Shown in pieces: positions 26,326 through 35,775 of a DNA stretch of 43,581 nt. The notes beneath the pieces are model-generated. The model did no database searches. It worked only from the letters and a program-made list of their open reading frames with translations, and was not told the origin of the DNA. Source of the DNA: Planctomycetota bacterium (GTDB lineage Bacteria; Planctomycetota; UBA1135; UBA2386); the NCBI GenBank assembly GCA_019636245.1, contig JAHBXX010000037.1, positions 1-43,581 of the forward strand, given 5' to 3'. The position numbers were made by a program, and so were the translations under genes. The stretch's first letter is position 1. Each line of letters starts with the position of its first letter.

Positions 26326-29043
26326 ATGTCGATCCGGAAGGAACAGGTGCTGCTGCTGGTCGTGCTCGCGTTCGCGGCCTGGACGGCGAACGGGCTGCTG
26401 CAGGACCCGCCGCGTGTGGCGGGCTTCCAGCCGACCCGCATCGAGTATGCCGGGGCACCGGTGCCGACGACGACCCTGGCGCAAGGCACGGCGCCGCCGC
26501 CGGCGCGCCGGGACTTCTGCACCGAGCCGAGCGAGACGCGGCCGCTGCCGCCGCGCCTGCTCGACTTCCCGCTGCGCCGGGTGCTGTCGGTCGCGGCGCT
26601 GCCGCTCGAACCCGGGCCGGACTTCGCCCACCTGTGGGCCCTGCGCCTGGACGGCGCCGTGGTCGAAGGCGTGGTGGTGCAGGCGGCGGCCGAGGCCGCC
26701 GCCGCGCCGACGGCCGACGCCTCGGCCGCGGGGCGGCCCGCGGAAGCGCAGGACGCGAACGGCCGCCGCGAGCAGGAGGAGCAGGCGGCGCGCACCTACG
26801 ACCGCATCTGGATCGTCGGCCAGCGGGCACCCTACTTCGGCACCATCGAGGCCGACGGCCGCGACCTGTTCGAGCTCGAGGAGCGGCGCGACTTCGACGG
26901 CGTCGAGGTGCGCATGCGCGTCTACAACCTGAGCCGGCGCAGCGTCGGCCGCCTCGAGTCCTTCGGCAAGGACGAGCGGCGCATCGAGCGCATCGAACTG
27001 GCGCAGACGCTGCGCAACGAGGTGCAGCGGCGGGTGCGCCGGGTGCCGGTGCTGGCGTCGCACCTGCAGGAACGGCGCGAACTGGTCGGCTGGCTGCTCG
27101 ACAAGGCGCGCGAAGCCGATTGGGTCTACGACACGGCGCTGGCGCAGGCGGACCTCTATCGGCAGGTCTCGGGCGGCGACCTCGAGGGGCTGCGCCTGCA
27201 GCAGCGCGTGCTGCAGGCCAAGGGCGACCTGGCGGCGGAGTTCGCGTTGCTCGACGGACTGGACGGCGCGCATCGCGAGTCCGCGTTCCGGTACGAAGGC
27301 CTCGGCGTGCTCAAGGCCCGGCTCGGGCTCGATGCCATGGCCGAGCAGGACCTGGTGCGCGCCGCGACCCTGGCGCCCACCGACGCGCGGCCGCACGCGG
27401 CGCTGGCCGAGTTCCTGCGCCAGCGCGGCCGCAGCCGCGAGGCGCGGCAGGCCGCCGAGCGCGCCGAGCGCACGCTCGGCAGCGTGCAGAACGCGGCCGA
27501 TCGGGTGCGCGCGGTGCGGGCGATCGCTGCGTCCCACCTGGCGCTGGCGGACGTGGCGGCGGCCCGCCGCGCGCTCGACCTGCTGCCGACGGACCTGGCG
27601 CAGCCGTACCTGCTCGGTTGCATCGCCTACGCCGACGGCAACGTCGGCGCGGCGCTGGCGGCCTTCCGGCAGGCGAGCGGCACCAGCGACGGCGGCCCGG
27701 CCCTGCTCGGCCAGGCGGCCTGCCTGCTGCGCGATGGGCAGTGGCAGGAGGCGCACGACCTGTTCGTGCGCACGTTCGAACTGGAGCCGCTGTTGCGCCA
27801 TCGGGCCGCGACCGGGCTCGGGCTGCTGTTCTGCCGCCTGGGGCAGTTCGACGCCGCCCAGGTCTGGATCGACCGCGCGCTCGAGGCGGCGCCCGCCGAT
27901 GCCTATGCGTTCTACCTGCGCGGTCGCTGCCTGCGGCTGCAGGGCCAGCTGGCCGCCGCGGCCGAGGCGCTGGTGGCGGCGCTGCGGCTGCACGACGACT
28001 TCGTGCACGCGATCGCGGAGATGGCCTCGGTGCAGGCGATGCGGGCGCTCGAGGGCCGCGGCAGCGACCAGGCCGAAGCGGCGATCGCCGCCCGGCGCTA
28101 CGCCGACCGCGCGGTCGAACTCGTGCACGCGCCGGCCGTCGAGCTGCACGAGATGCAGGGCATGTTCTGCTTCGGCTCCGGCGATCCGCGCGCCGCGCGG
28201 GCGGCGTTCCTGGCCGCGCGCGACCTGGCGCCGGACGAGCCCGCGAAGCTGTTCAGCCGCGGCAGCCTGGCCGTGGTCGACTACAGCCGCGGGCTGGTGG
28301 AGGACGCCCAGACGGTGTTGCGCCGCATGGTGCAGGACCTCGCGCGCGAGGAGCCGATGCGGGTGTGGGCCGAGGCGACGCTGCTGGCGATCGACGACCA
28401 TGCCGAGAAGGAGCTGCTCGAGGACGGCTTCGAGCGGGCCGAGGTCGGCAGCGTCTGGACCGGCGAACGCGACGGCGCCAACTGGGCCGTGGTGCAGGAC
28501 GACGCGCTGCTGTTCCGCGTGGCGCGCATCAGCGGCAGCGGCGAGCTCACCGCCGAGCGCATCGGCGCGGTGCGCAGCGGGAAGAACTTCCTCGCGGTCG
28601 GCTGCACGATGCAGATCGGGCCGGGGCAGCCGGCCGGCGACGGCTTCGCCGGGCTGCGCGTCGAACTCGCGCGCGGCAGCGGCGCGCCGGAGCTGCGGGT
28701 GCAGGTCGGCGTGCGCGAGGGCAAGCCGTTCCTGCGCATCGAGGACGGCCGCAGCGACGGCCGCACGGACGCCGAGCAGAAGGCGCTGGCGATCGAGGGC
28801 TTCGACCGGCTGGCGGCGCAGCAGCTCGAACTGCGCGTGGTGCCCCGCGGCGAGGCCCAGAGCCGCGCCCTGGCGCTGCAGGTGCGCTGGAACGGCATCC
28901 TCGTGCACCAGCACGAACTGAAGACGCTGACCGGCAACACGTCGACCGAGCTGAAGACCGTGCTGTTCGCCCAGGGCAGCAAGGGCAACGCCGTCGACGT
29001 ACGCTTCGACGACTACCGGCTCGAACGCCGGAAGGGGCGCTGA
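26326..29043 (+). CDS. Membrane-anchored TPR protein with C-terminal ConA/LamG-like domain
   Basis: A 905-residue protein. A single N-terminal transmembrane segment (about 7-25) is followed by a Pro-rich linker and an Ala/Glu-rich region. A small beta domain (about 160-215) and a long array of TPR-like helical repeats (about 235-690) come next. The last 190 or so residues form a beta-rich domain that looks like a concanavalin A/LamG fold (EDGFERAEVGSVW near its start, VDVRFDDYRLERR at the end). By position it could take the role of GspC or PilP, which join the inner-membrane complex to the secretin, but sequence does not prove this. It ends in TGATG, so the major pseudopilin gene is translationally coupled to it. 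Confidence 0.75.
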   Translation: MSIRKEQVLLLVVLAFAAWTANGLLQDPPRVAGFQPTRIEYAGAPVPTTTLAQGTAPPPARRDFCTEPSETRPLPPRLLDFPLRRVLSVAALPLEPGPDFAHLWALRLDGAVVEGVVVQAAAEAAAAPTADASAAGRPAEAQDANGRREQEEQAARTYDRIWIVGQRAPYFGTIEADGRDLFELEERRDFDGVEVRMRVYNLSRRSVGRLESFGKDERRIERIELAQTLRNEVQRRVRRVPVLASHLQERRELVGWLLDKAREADWVYDTALAQADLYRQVSGGDLEGLRLQQRVLQAKGDLAAEFALLDGLDGAHRESAFRYEGLGVLKARLGLDAMAEQDLVRAATLAPTDARPHAALAEFLRQRGRSREARQAAERAERTLGSVQNAADRVRAVRAIAASHLALADVAAARRALDLLPTDLAQPYLLGCIAYADGNVGAALAAFRQASGTSDGGPALLGQAACLLRDGQWQEAHDLFVRTFELEPLLRHRAATGLGLLFCRLGQFDAAQVWIDRALEAAPADAYAFYLRGRCLRLQGQLAAAAEALVAALRLHDDFVHAIAEMASVQAMRALEGRGSDQAEAAIAARRYADRAVELVHAPAVELHEMQGMFCFGSGDPRAARAAFLAARDLAPDEPAKLFSRGSLAVVDYSRGLVEDAQTVLRRMVQDLAREEPMRVWAEATLLAIDDHAEKELLEDGFERAEVGSVWTGERDGANWAVVQDDALLFRVARISGSGELTAERIGAVRSGKNFLAVGCTMQIGPGQPAGDGFAGLRVELARGSGAPELRVQVGVREGKPFLRIEDGRSDGRTDAEQKALAIEGFDRLAAQQLELRVVPRGEAQSRALALQVRWNGILVHQHELKTLTGNTSTELKTVLFAQGSKGNAVDVRFDDYRLERRKGR

Positions 29044-29678
29044 TGCACACCAGGACCGGCCGGCCCGCCGCGGGCTTCACCCTGATCGAACTGCTGATCG
29101 TGATCTCGATCCTCGGCCTCCTGGCCGCGGTGCTGCTGCCGAACATCATCGGCACGCAGGACGCCGCCAAGGCGGCGGCGACCGAGGCGACGCTGCTGCA
29201 GCTGCAGACCGGCTGCAACCAGTTCAACAACGAGCACGGCTACTTCCCGCCCGACGACCTGCGGCATCCCGAGGGGCCGACGAAGCAGAACTGGAAGCCC
29301 GACAACGGCCGCAACACCGGCATCGAGTCGCTGGTGACCTTCCTGAGCCTGCAGGCGCGCGGCGGCATGGACCTGTCGGGCATGGCGGACAGGCTGACCA
29401 ACACCGACCAGGACGACCACGGCGTCGAGCATCCGCTGCTGCGCCAGCGCGGTCGGGTCGAGATCGCCGACGCCTGGGGCGTGCCGCTGGCCTACTTCGG
29501 CAAGCTCGGCCTCGACAAGGTGCAGCAGGTCGTGCCGCCCGAACAGGACCCGCAGCCGGCGAAGGCCAAACGGCGGGCCGACGGCAGCTACCATGGTGCC
29601 GGTCGGTTCCAGCTGCTGAGCGCCGGCAAGGACGGCACCTTCGGCACCGACGACGACGTGGTCTGGCCGAGCAACTGA
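29043..29678 (+). CDS. gspG: Type II secretion major pseudopilin, GspG-like
   Basis: A 211-residue prepilin-like protein. A ten-residue leader ends at Gly11, then FTLIELLIVISILGLLAAVL: the prepilin peptidase should cut between Gly11 and Phe12, and Glu16 is the conserved Glu5. After the helix come aromatic/Pro residues as in GspG. The C-terminus (about 193-211, AGKDGTFGTDDDV) matches the calcium-binding GxDG-x-GTxDD loop of major pseudopilins. It is longer than the usual 140-150 residues because of a middle insertion (about 75-180). It should form the body of a short pseudopilus at the inner membrane. The next gene starts inside its stop codon (TGATG). Confidence 0.9.
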   Translation: MHTRTGRPAAGFTLIELLIVISILGLLAAVLLPNIIGTQDAAKAAATEATLLQLQTGCNQFNNEHGYFPPDDLRHPEGPTKQNWKPDNGRNTGIESLVTFLSLQARGGMDLSGMADRLTNTDQDDHGVEHPLLRQRGRVEIADAWGVPLAYFGKLGLDKVQQVVPPEQDPQPAKAKRRADGSYHGAGRFQLLSAGKDGTFGTDDDVVWPSN

Positions 29679-30628
29679 TGCACCGCCCCGCGGTACCGCC
29701 TGCAGCGACGACCTCCGGCTTCACCCTGCTGGAATTGCTGGTCGTGGTCGGCGTGGTCTCGGTCCTGCTCGGGATCTCGATCGGGTTCCTCGGCCGCACC
29801 GATCCGGAGCGCATCGCCGCCTCGGTGCTCGCCGGCGAACTGCGCGCGGCGCAGGTGACGGCGCGCGCCGAGGGCGTGCCGACCGAGGTCTGGGTCCGGC
29901 CAGGCATCGACGGCGCGGCGGCGACCGTGCAGTCGCGCCTGCTGCAGGCGGTGGCGACGTTCGCCTTCGAGCCCGGCGAGCCGGTGCTCGACGACGTGCT
30001 GCGGCCGCAGCTCGGCGGCCAGCTGGTGCCCGGGGGGCGCTTCGGCCACGCGCGCCGGCCGGTCGATGGCGAACGCGCGCCGTTGCTGCAGTGGGCGCTG
30101 CGGCCCGCGGGCGTGGAGTTGCGCGACGGGTTCGTGGTGCGGCTGGACCTGCGCCTGGAGCAGCGTCGCGCCTGCATCGTGCTCCGGCTCGGCCAGGCGG
30201 CGGAGCTGCGGCTCGACGACGAGTTGCGGCCGCAGGCCTGGCTGCGGTTGCGCACCGGCGGCGGGGCGACCAGCACGGCGAGCATCGACCGGGTGGCGCC
30301 GCTGCCGCTGCGGCGCTGGTGCACGCTCGAACTGGCCTGCGACGGCGAGCGCGCCTGGATCGGGGTGGACGGCCAGGATCTGGGCGGCACGGCGGTCGCC
30401 GGCGTGCCGCAGCAGGCGGACGACACCGCGCTCGTCGTCTCGCCGCCCGAGGCGCCGCTGCCGGGCCTCGCCGACGAGGTGCGGTTCGCGGTGTTCGCCT
30501 TCGGCCCGGCCCAGGACCTGCCCGTGGAGCTGACGCCGCGCCGCGTGCAGCGGCTGGCGTTCGACGCCCGCGGCGAGCCGGTCGGCAGCACCGCCGTCGA
30601 GTTCCTGCCGCGCGAGGAACGGCCATGA
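29678..30628 (+). CDS. GspH/FimT-like minor pseudopilin with LamG-like extension
   Basis: A 316-residue protein with a class III leader: Gly14, then FTLLELLVVVGVVSVLLGISI, with Glu19 as Glu5. The typical GspH is about 150-200 residues. Here the region about 135-265 is beta-rich and looks like a LamG/ConA lectin fold (RLDLRLEQRRACIVL, then RWCTLELACDGERAWIGVDGQDLGG). It ends with a short stretch that seems to complete the pseudopilin head. The position between G- and K-like genes fits the minor pseudopilin H. It overlaps the next gene by ATGA. Assignment to H rather than another minor subunit rests on gene order. Confidence 0.78.
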   Translation: MHRPAVPPAATTSGFTLLELLVVVGVVSVLLGISIGFLGRTDPERIAASVLAGELRAAQVTARAEGVPTEVWVRPGIDGAAATVQSRLLQAVATFAFEPGEPVLDDVLRPQLGGQLVPGGRFGHARRPVDGERAPLLQWALRPAGVELRDGFVVRLDLRLEQRRACIVLRLGQAAELRLDDELRPQAWLRLRTGGGATSTASIDRVAPLPLRRWCTLELACDGERAWIGVDGQDLGGTAVAGVPQQADDTALVVSPPEAPLPGLADEVRFAVFAFGPAQDLPVELTPRRVQRLAFDARGEPVGSTAVEFLPREERP

Positions 30629-33600
30629 GGGCGTCCCCGCCGGCCGAGCGGGGCATGGCGCTGCTCGCCGTGCTGTTCGCGCTGCTGCTGCTGGCGCTCC
30701 TGGCGTTGCCGTTCGCCGTGTCGATAGGCTACGGCGCCGAGGCCGCCTCGCGCGAATTGCACCAGTGTGCGGTCGAGCAGGCATCGGCCAGCGTGCGCGA
30801 CCTGCTGCTCGCCGACGCCGCGCTGTCCGATCCGATGTTCGATGCGACGCCGGCCTACGACGGCGCCGACGAGTGGCCCGATCGCGTCGACCTGCCCGCC
30901 GCGTTCGCGCCGCTGCTCGAGGACGGTCGCGTGCGCCTGGGCGGCGAAGTCTGGGACCAGCAGCGCTTCTTCGCCCTCGACGGCGTTTCACCGCTGGTGC
31001 TGGCGAACCTGCTCGGCACCGCGACGCGCCTGCGCGAGGACCTGCAGCCCGACGCCACGGTGATGCTCGTCGAGGATGCCGACGAGCTGCCGGAGGCCGG
31101 CGTGCTGTGGGTCGGCGGCGAGCTGATCCGCTACGCGCAGAAGGACGGCGGCCGCCTGCTCGCGCTCGAGCGCGGGCTCGGGCGGGAGCAGGGCTTCGAG
31201 CCCGGGCTCGAACCGATCGTCGAGGGCTCGCTGGTGCTCGACCACCGCTGCGTCCTGGCCGCGGCGTGGCCGTTCCTGCACGACGGCGACGCGCGCACGC
31301 GGAAGCCGTTCACCACCCCGGGCGAACTGGCCGCGATCGAGGCCGCCGGCGTCGGGGCGTTCACCCAGGCGGAGCTCGATCGCCTGGAGGCCGCCTTGTC
31401 GGTCGACACGCTGGCGGCGACCGCCCCGACCTGGGGCCGGCCCGAGCGCGTGTTCGACGCGCTGACGGCGGGCGCCACCCGGTCGCTGCGCGTCAAGTCG
31501 GCGCTGCACGTGGGCGCCGGCAGCACGGTGCGCCTGCGCCACCTCGGCACCGGCGCCGCCGAGTACGCGCTGGTGATGGCGAGCGAGTCGGAGCGCGCGG
31601 CGAACGACCTGCCGTTCCCGGTGTTCCGCCTGCACCTGTTGCAGCCGGTGGCGCAGGATTTCCCCGCGATCGACACCGTCGTCGAGCCGCTCGTGCCCGC
31701 CCCGGTGAACGTCAACACGGCGCCGGTGGAGGTGTTGACGGCGTTGTTCCGCGAGCTGCGTCGGTCGGCGGCCGTGCGGGTGCAGGACCCCGACCGCCGG
31801 CAGCGTCCCACGCCGCCGCCGGCGGTGTCGCCGCAGCTGGCGCGCGACCTGGCCGCCGAGATCGTCGAGCGGCGCAACCCGGCGTCCGGCCAGGGACCGT
31901 TCACGGGCTGGCAGGACCTGGTCGAGCGCGTGCTCCAGCCGCGGCTCGACGCGGCGACCAGCAGCGCGCAGCGCATGCTGTGGCTGGTGCTCTACCGCAA
32001 CCTGGAGACCGGCCGCGACTCGGTGCTCGAGATGGGCACGGCGCCGCTCTGCTTCGCGTCCGGACCCTGGGTCGGCTACCGGGCGGCGGCCAGCCGCTCG
32101 CGCAGCCGGGTCGCCACCGGCGTCGCGGCGCGGCACGAACGCACCGGCATCGCGGTGGCGGTGCCCGGCCACACCCTCGAACAGGCGTGGGACACGCAGC
32201 GGTCGTTCGAGGAGTCGTTCCGCCTCGACCGGCGGGCGCCGTTCTGGACCACGACGCCGATCAACCTCGGCGCGCTGCAGCCGAGCGAGCCCGGCAACGA
32301 CCCCGCGCCGCGCTACTTCCCGCACCTGGTGCCGATCGCCAACCCCGGCCTCGGCCTCGGGGCGCCGCGTTTCGCCACCGACGACCGTGCCGACGCCAGC
32401 CTGCAGCTGGCGCACGCGACGACCCTCGGCCGCCCGTGGCCGCTGGCCGAACTGCGCACCGACACCTTCGCGCAGGCCAACGATCCGCGTGGACACGACG
32501 TGCGCCGCGACGGACCCTACCTGATGCAGAACACCGGCCCGAGCGTGCCGGGCAGCGGCAGCGGCAGCGGCGGGGGCGGCGGCGGCGGCGGCAGCATCCG
32601 GCACGACCGCATCGCCTTCCCGTTCGCCAACCCGGCCAGCTTCGTGGCGCGCTTCGGCGTGGGTTTCTGGCTCGAGCCGCAGTCGCTCGACGGCACGACG
32701 CTGTTCGACCACGGCGACGGCGACCCGAACCGCAACCGCATCGCGCTGCACGGCCGGGACGGCAACCTGCTGCTCGAGGTGATCGACGAGGCGGGCATCG
32801 ATCCGAACCCGGGCGACTCGCCGGCGGCAGTGCCGCGCACGGCGGCGGAATGGCGCCTGCCGCTGGCCGAACTCGGGCTGCCGGCCGCCACGCCCGTGCA
32901 CGTGAGCTTCGCCGCCTACGGCAACCGGCCGGACGACCTGTCGGTGGCGGTCGACGGCGTCGCCCGCGGGCGGGCGAAGCTGGTCACCTACCTGACCGCG
33001 GCGTTGCCGGTGTTCGACCCGAACCTCGGCAACAACAGCGGCGATCCGCCGGGCCAGGCCGGCAGCGAGCGCTACCTCGACGTGCAGGTCGAGAGTACCG
33101 ACGGCTTCCCGTCGGTCGGCGTGCTGCGCATCGGCACCGAGCTGTTCGAGTACTCGGCGATCGCCGGCAACAGCTTCCAGTGCCGCTGGCGCGACTCGCT
33201 CGGCGGGCGCGGCGCGCGGCAGGCGGGGTTCGAGCACCGGCCGTCGATCCCGCTCGACCAGAACGGCCGCCCGACGGTCGACGTCAACCAACTGCAGGCG
33301 CAGGGCGTCAGCCTCGACGTGTTCCCGGCGCATCCCGTCGGCGCCCAGGTCGAGCTCCACGGCGGCGTCACGCTGCTGTCGGAGGACTCGCCGATGATGG
33401 TCGGCACGACGCAGCTGGCGGCGGGCCTCGGCGGGTTCGCCGTAGCCCGCGGCTGGCTGTCGAACCCGCGCCCGATCTCCCTGGCGACCACGCCGCCGAT
33501 CCAGGTCGGCGAGGGCCTCGACGAGACCTGGACGGGCGACCTGGAACTGTGCGACCCGGTGCCGACGGGGCGCCAGCGGCCGCAGCCGGGTTCGCAGGCG

Positions 33601-35775
33601 ATCCTCGACGCGTTCCCGGCCGGCGGCGGCTACGCGCTGCTGCTGCAGCGGGCGCTGACCCTGAACGCCAACGTGCCGGGCGGGCTGGCGTCGAGCCTGC
33701 GCCTCGGCGGCGTCGAGCTGGTGCGCTACGCGTCGCGCAACGGCAACCGGCTGACCAGCGTGCAGCGCGCGCAGACGCTGCCCGGCAACGACGCCGACAT
33801 CAGCCGCGACCTCTACGAGCCGGGGCGCGCGCAGCGCTTCGTCACCGATTGGACCGACTGGCAGCTGCCGAACCAGCCGCAGACGATCGCCGACGACATC
33901 CCGACGCGCATCGTCTGGGTGGTGCCGGTGTCGCTGCAGCTGCGCAGCGGCGGCTCGGTCTGGGATCCGGCGCAGACCCTCTTCAGCGAGTGGGTGCAGC
34001 TGCTGCCCGTCGGCGGCGATCCCAACGACACCGAGTGGGTGCGCTACGACACCCTTGCCGACCGGGTCCACCTCGCCCGCGGCAACCGCGCCGCGTGGGC
34101 CAGCGTCTACTTCCAGCTCACGCGCGGCACCGGCCGCGAATCGGTCGACGTCGGGCCGCTCGGGCCGCAGAACTGGGCCACCGACCCCACCGCCCCGCCG
34201 TGGGGGACCGTCGCGGCGACCTCGGGCTACATCGGCTACGTGCCGCAGCTGGAGTCGACCTTCCCGCAGATCCGCGCGGCGCGCCAGGCGCTGGGCTTCC
34301 GCGGCGATCCGTTCACGGGCACCTCGTCGCACCCGCACCCCAATTCGCTGGTGATGCAGTGCCACCGGCTGCAGCTGATCTGGAACAACTTCGGCGCGCT
34401 GACCGGGCGCCTCGGCCGCCACGACCGGGTCGCCCTGGTGCAGGGTTCGGCGGCGACGGGGGCGTCGCGGCCGGCGGTCGAGTGGCACACGGTGAACTGG
34501 GTCGCGCGGCGGTTCCTGGCCGACAACCTGGCGCAGCAGACGCCCGCCGAGCGCCTGGGGCCGTGGCCATTCCAGCTGGTCGGCTTCCGCGCCGGCGTGC
34601 AGGGCCGCTACCTCGGCCCGCCGAGCGGCACGGTCACGATCGAGCCGCGGCAGTACGACCGTGTGGTCAAGTTCCCGAGCGGGGAGCTGCCGGCGGCCTT
34701 CTGCGCCCAGGTGGCCGTGGGCGGCGGTGTCGGCAACCAGCTGCCGATGACCGGCTTCGTCGACGAGGTCGAGGTGACGACGCAGCCCTACGCCGACCTC
34801 GTCGTCGAGACGGCCTTCAACGCCGCCGCCGGCGCCTTCCAGGTGCTGCCGTCGATGACCTACACCGCGGCCGGTCCGCTGTGGACGCAGGCCAGCCTGG
34901 TCGACAGCTACCCCGCGACCGGCGGGCTGCTGCAGGTCGACGGCGAGGTCCTCGCCTACCAGGCGCGGTCGGGGGCGACCTTCACGGTCGCGGCCAACGG
35001 CCGCGGGCTGCTGAACACGCAGGCCCGCGACCACGACCGCGGCGCGCGCGTGCGCTTCCTGACCCACCGCGCCGTGGCGATCCTGGCCAGCGGCGTCGGC
35101 ATCCGCGACGACGCGCTGCCGGTGAACGCGCTCGGCGCGCTGCCGGCCCGGCACGGCACGGTGCTGCTCGGCCAGGAGGTGCTGCACTACGCGTGGACGC
35201 GCGGCACCGGCGGTCAGGTGCGGCTCGAGATGCCGCGCTGGCATCCGCCCGAGGACGGGCCGACGAGCCCGCAGGCGCGCGGCCTGTTCCGCGGCCGCTA
35301 CGGCACCATGCCGCAGCCCGGCAGCAGCGGGCAGGCGCTGATCGGCTTCCCGTTCCGCCACTGGGACCGCTACCACGAACGCAGCGACGACCCCGAACTG
35401 GCCTATGCGCAACTGACCACGACGAGCGCGCCGGCGTTCTTCCGCACGCTGAGCTGGCGCGAGGAGACCCGGGATCCGCGCGTCGACGTCGTCTGCCTGG
35501 TGCGCGCCGACGGGCGCGCGGACTGGACGGCGGATGCGGCCGCCACGCCGGGCCTCTGGCGGTTCGAACAGGCCGCCGCCAGCGCCGAACCGCACCGCCT
35601 CGCCGTGCAGGCGTCGCGCCTCGAGGTGCGCTTCCAGGCCGTCTATCGGCCGGGGGCGCTCGACCTGGCGACGTTCCGGCAGCACGGCTGGAAGACCACG
35701 GCGCGGGTCGAGCAGGTGCGGCTCGACTACGAAGGGCAGCGGCGCATCGTCGACGAACGGGTGACCGTGCGATGA
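30625..35775 (+). CDS. Giant GspK-like minor pseudopilin with LamG-like domains and repeated modules
   Basis: A 1716-residue protein; ordinary GspK has about 320. The N-terminus has Gly10 followed by MALLAVLFALLLLALLALPFA, without the Glu5, as in GspK, the tip subunit. A GspK-like alpha domain contains NVNTAP (362-367). After about residue 640 a Gly/Ser linker leads to a LamG/ConA-like domain (about 655-800), and a second LamG-like stretch lies near 1310-1400. Six short modules of the form GE-x-x-x-Y...RG are scattered at about residues 159, 816, 1013, 1119, 1424 and 1495. I infer a pseudopilus tip carrying a large ligand-binding head. No frameshift is seen, and codon use looks like that of its neighbours. 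It overlaps the genes before and after by ATGA. Confidence 0.82.
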   Translation: MRASPPAERGMALLAVLFALLLLALLALPFAVSIGYGAEAASRELHQCAVEQASASVRDLLLADAALSDPMFDATPAYDGADEWPDRVDLPAAFAPLLEDGRVRLGGEVWDQQRFFALDGVSPLVLANLLGTATRLREDLQPDATVMLVEDADELPEAGVLWVGGELIRYAQKDGGRLLALERGLGREQGFEPGLEPIVEGSLVLDHRCVLAAAWPFLHDGDARTRKPFTTPGELAAIEAAGVGAFTQAELDRLEAALSVDTLAATAPTWGRPERVFDALTAGATRSLRVKSALHVGAGSTVRLRHLGTGAAEYALVMASESERAANDLPFPVFRLHLLQPVAQDFPAIDTVVEPLVPAPVNVNTAPVEVLTALFRELRRSAAVRVQDPDRRQRPTPPPAVSPQLARDLAAEIVERRNPASGQGPFTGWQDLVERVLQPRLDAATSSAQRMLWLVLYRNLETGRDSVLEMGTAPLCFASGPWVGYRAAASRSRSRVATGVAARHERTGIAVAVPGHTLEQAWDTQRSFEESFRLDRRAPFWTTTPINLGALQPSEPGNDPAPRYFPHLVPIANPGLGLGAPRFATDDRADASLQLAHATTLGRPWPLAELRTDTFAQANDPRGHDVRRDGPYLMQNTGPSVPGSGSGSGGGGGGGGSIRHDRIAFPFANPASFVARFGVGFWLEPQSLDGTTLFDHGDGDPNRNRIALHGRDGNLLLEVIDEAGIDPNPGDSPAAVPRTAAEWRLPLAELGLPAATPVHVSFAAYGNRPDDLSVAVDGVARGRAKLVTYLTAALPVFDPNLGNNSGDPPGQAGSERYLDVQVESTDGFPSVGVLRIGTELFEYSAIAGNSFQCRWRDSLGGRGARQAGFEHRPSIPLDQNGRPTVDVNQLQAQGVSLDVFPAHPVGAQVELHGGVTLLSEDSPMMVGTTQLAAGLGGFAVARGWLSNPRPISLATTPPIQVGEGLDETWTGDLELCDPVPTGRQRPQPGSQAILDAFPAGGGYALLLQRALTLNANVPGGLASSLRLGGVELVRYASRNGNRLTSVQRAQTLPGNDADISRDLYEPGRAQRFVTDWTDWQLPNQPQTIADDIPTRIVWVVPVSLQLRSGGSVWDPAQTLFSEWVQLLPVGGDPNDTEWVRYDTLADRVHLARGNRAAWASVYFQLTRGTGRESVDVGPLGPQNWATDPTAPPWGTVAATSGYIGYVPQLESTFPQIRAARQALGFRGDPFTGTSSHPHPNSLVMQCHRLQLIWNNFGALTGRLGRHDRVALVQGSAATGASRPAVEWHTVNWVARRFLADNLAQQTPAERLGPWPFQLVGFRAGVQGRYLGPPSGTVTIEPRQYDRVVKFPSGELPAAFCAQVAVGGGVGNQLPMTGFVDEVEVTTQPYADLVVETAFNAAAGAFQVLPSMTYTAAGPLWTQASLVDSYPATGGLLQVDGEVLAYQARSGATFTVAANGRGLLNTQARDHDRGARVRFLTHRAVAILASGVGIRDDALPVNALGALPARHGTVLLGQEVLHYAWTRGTGGQVRLEMPRWHPPEDGPTSPQARGLFRGRYGTMPQPGSSGQALIGFPFRHWDRYHERSDDPELAYAQLTTTSAPAFFRTLSWREETRDPRVDVVCLVRADGRADWTADAAATPGLWRFEQAAASAEPHRLAVQASRLEVRFQAVYRPGALDLATFRQHGWKTTARVEQVRLDYEGQRRIVDERVTVR
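32551..32595 (+). repeat. GGC/AGC trinucleotide run encoding a Gly/Ser linker
   Basis: A run of GGCAGC units followed by GGC units inside the GspK-like gene, coding for GSGSGS then GGGGGGGG and Ser (from residue 643). It marks the junction between the GspK-like core and the first LamG-like domain and could vary in length by slippage while staying in frame. Confidence 0.8.
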
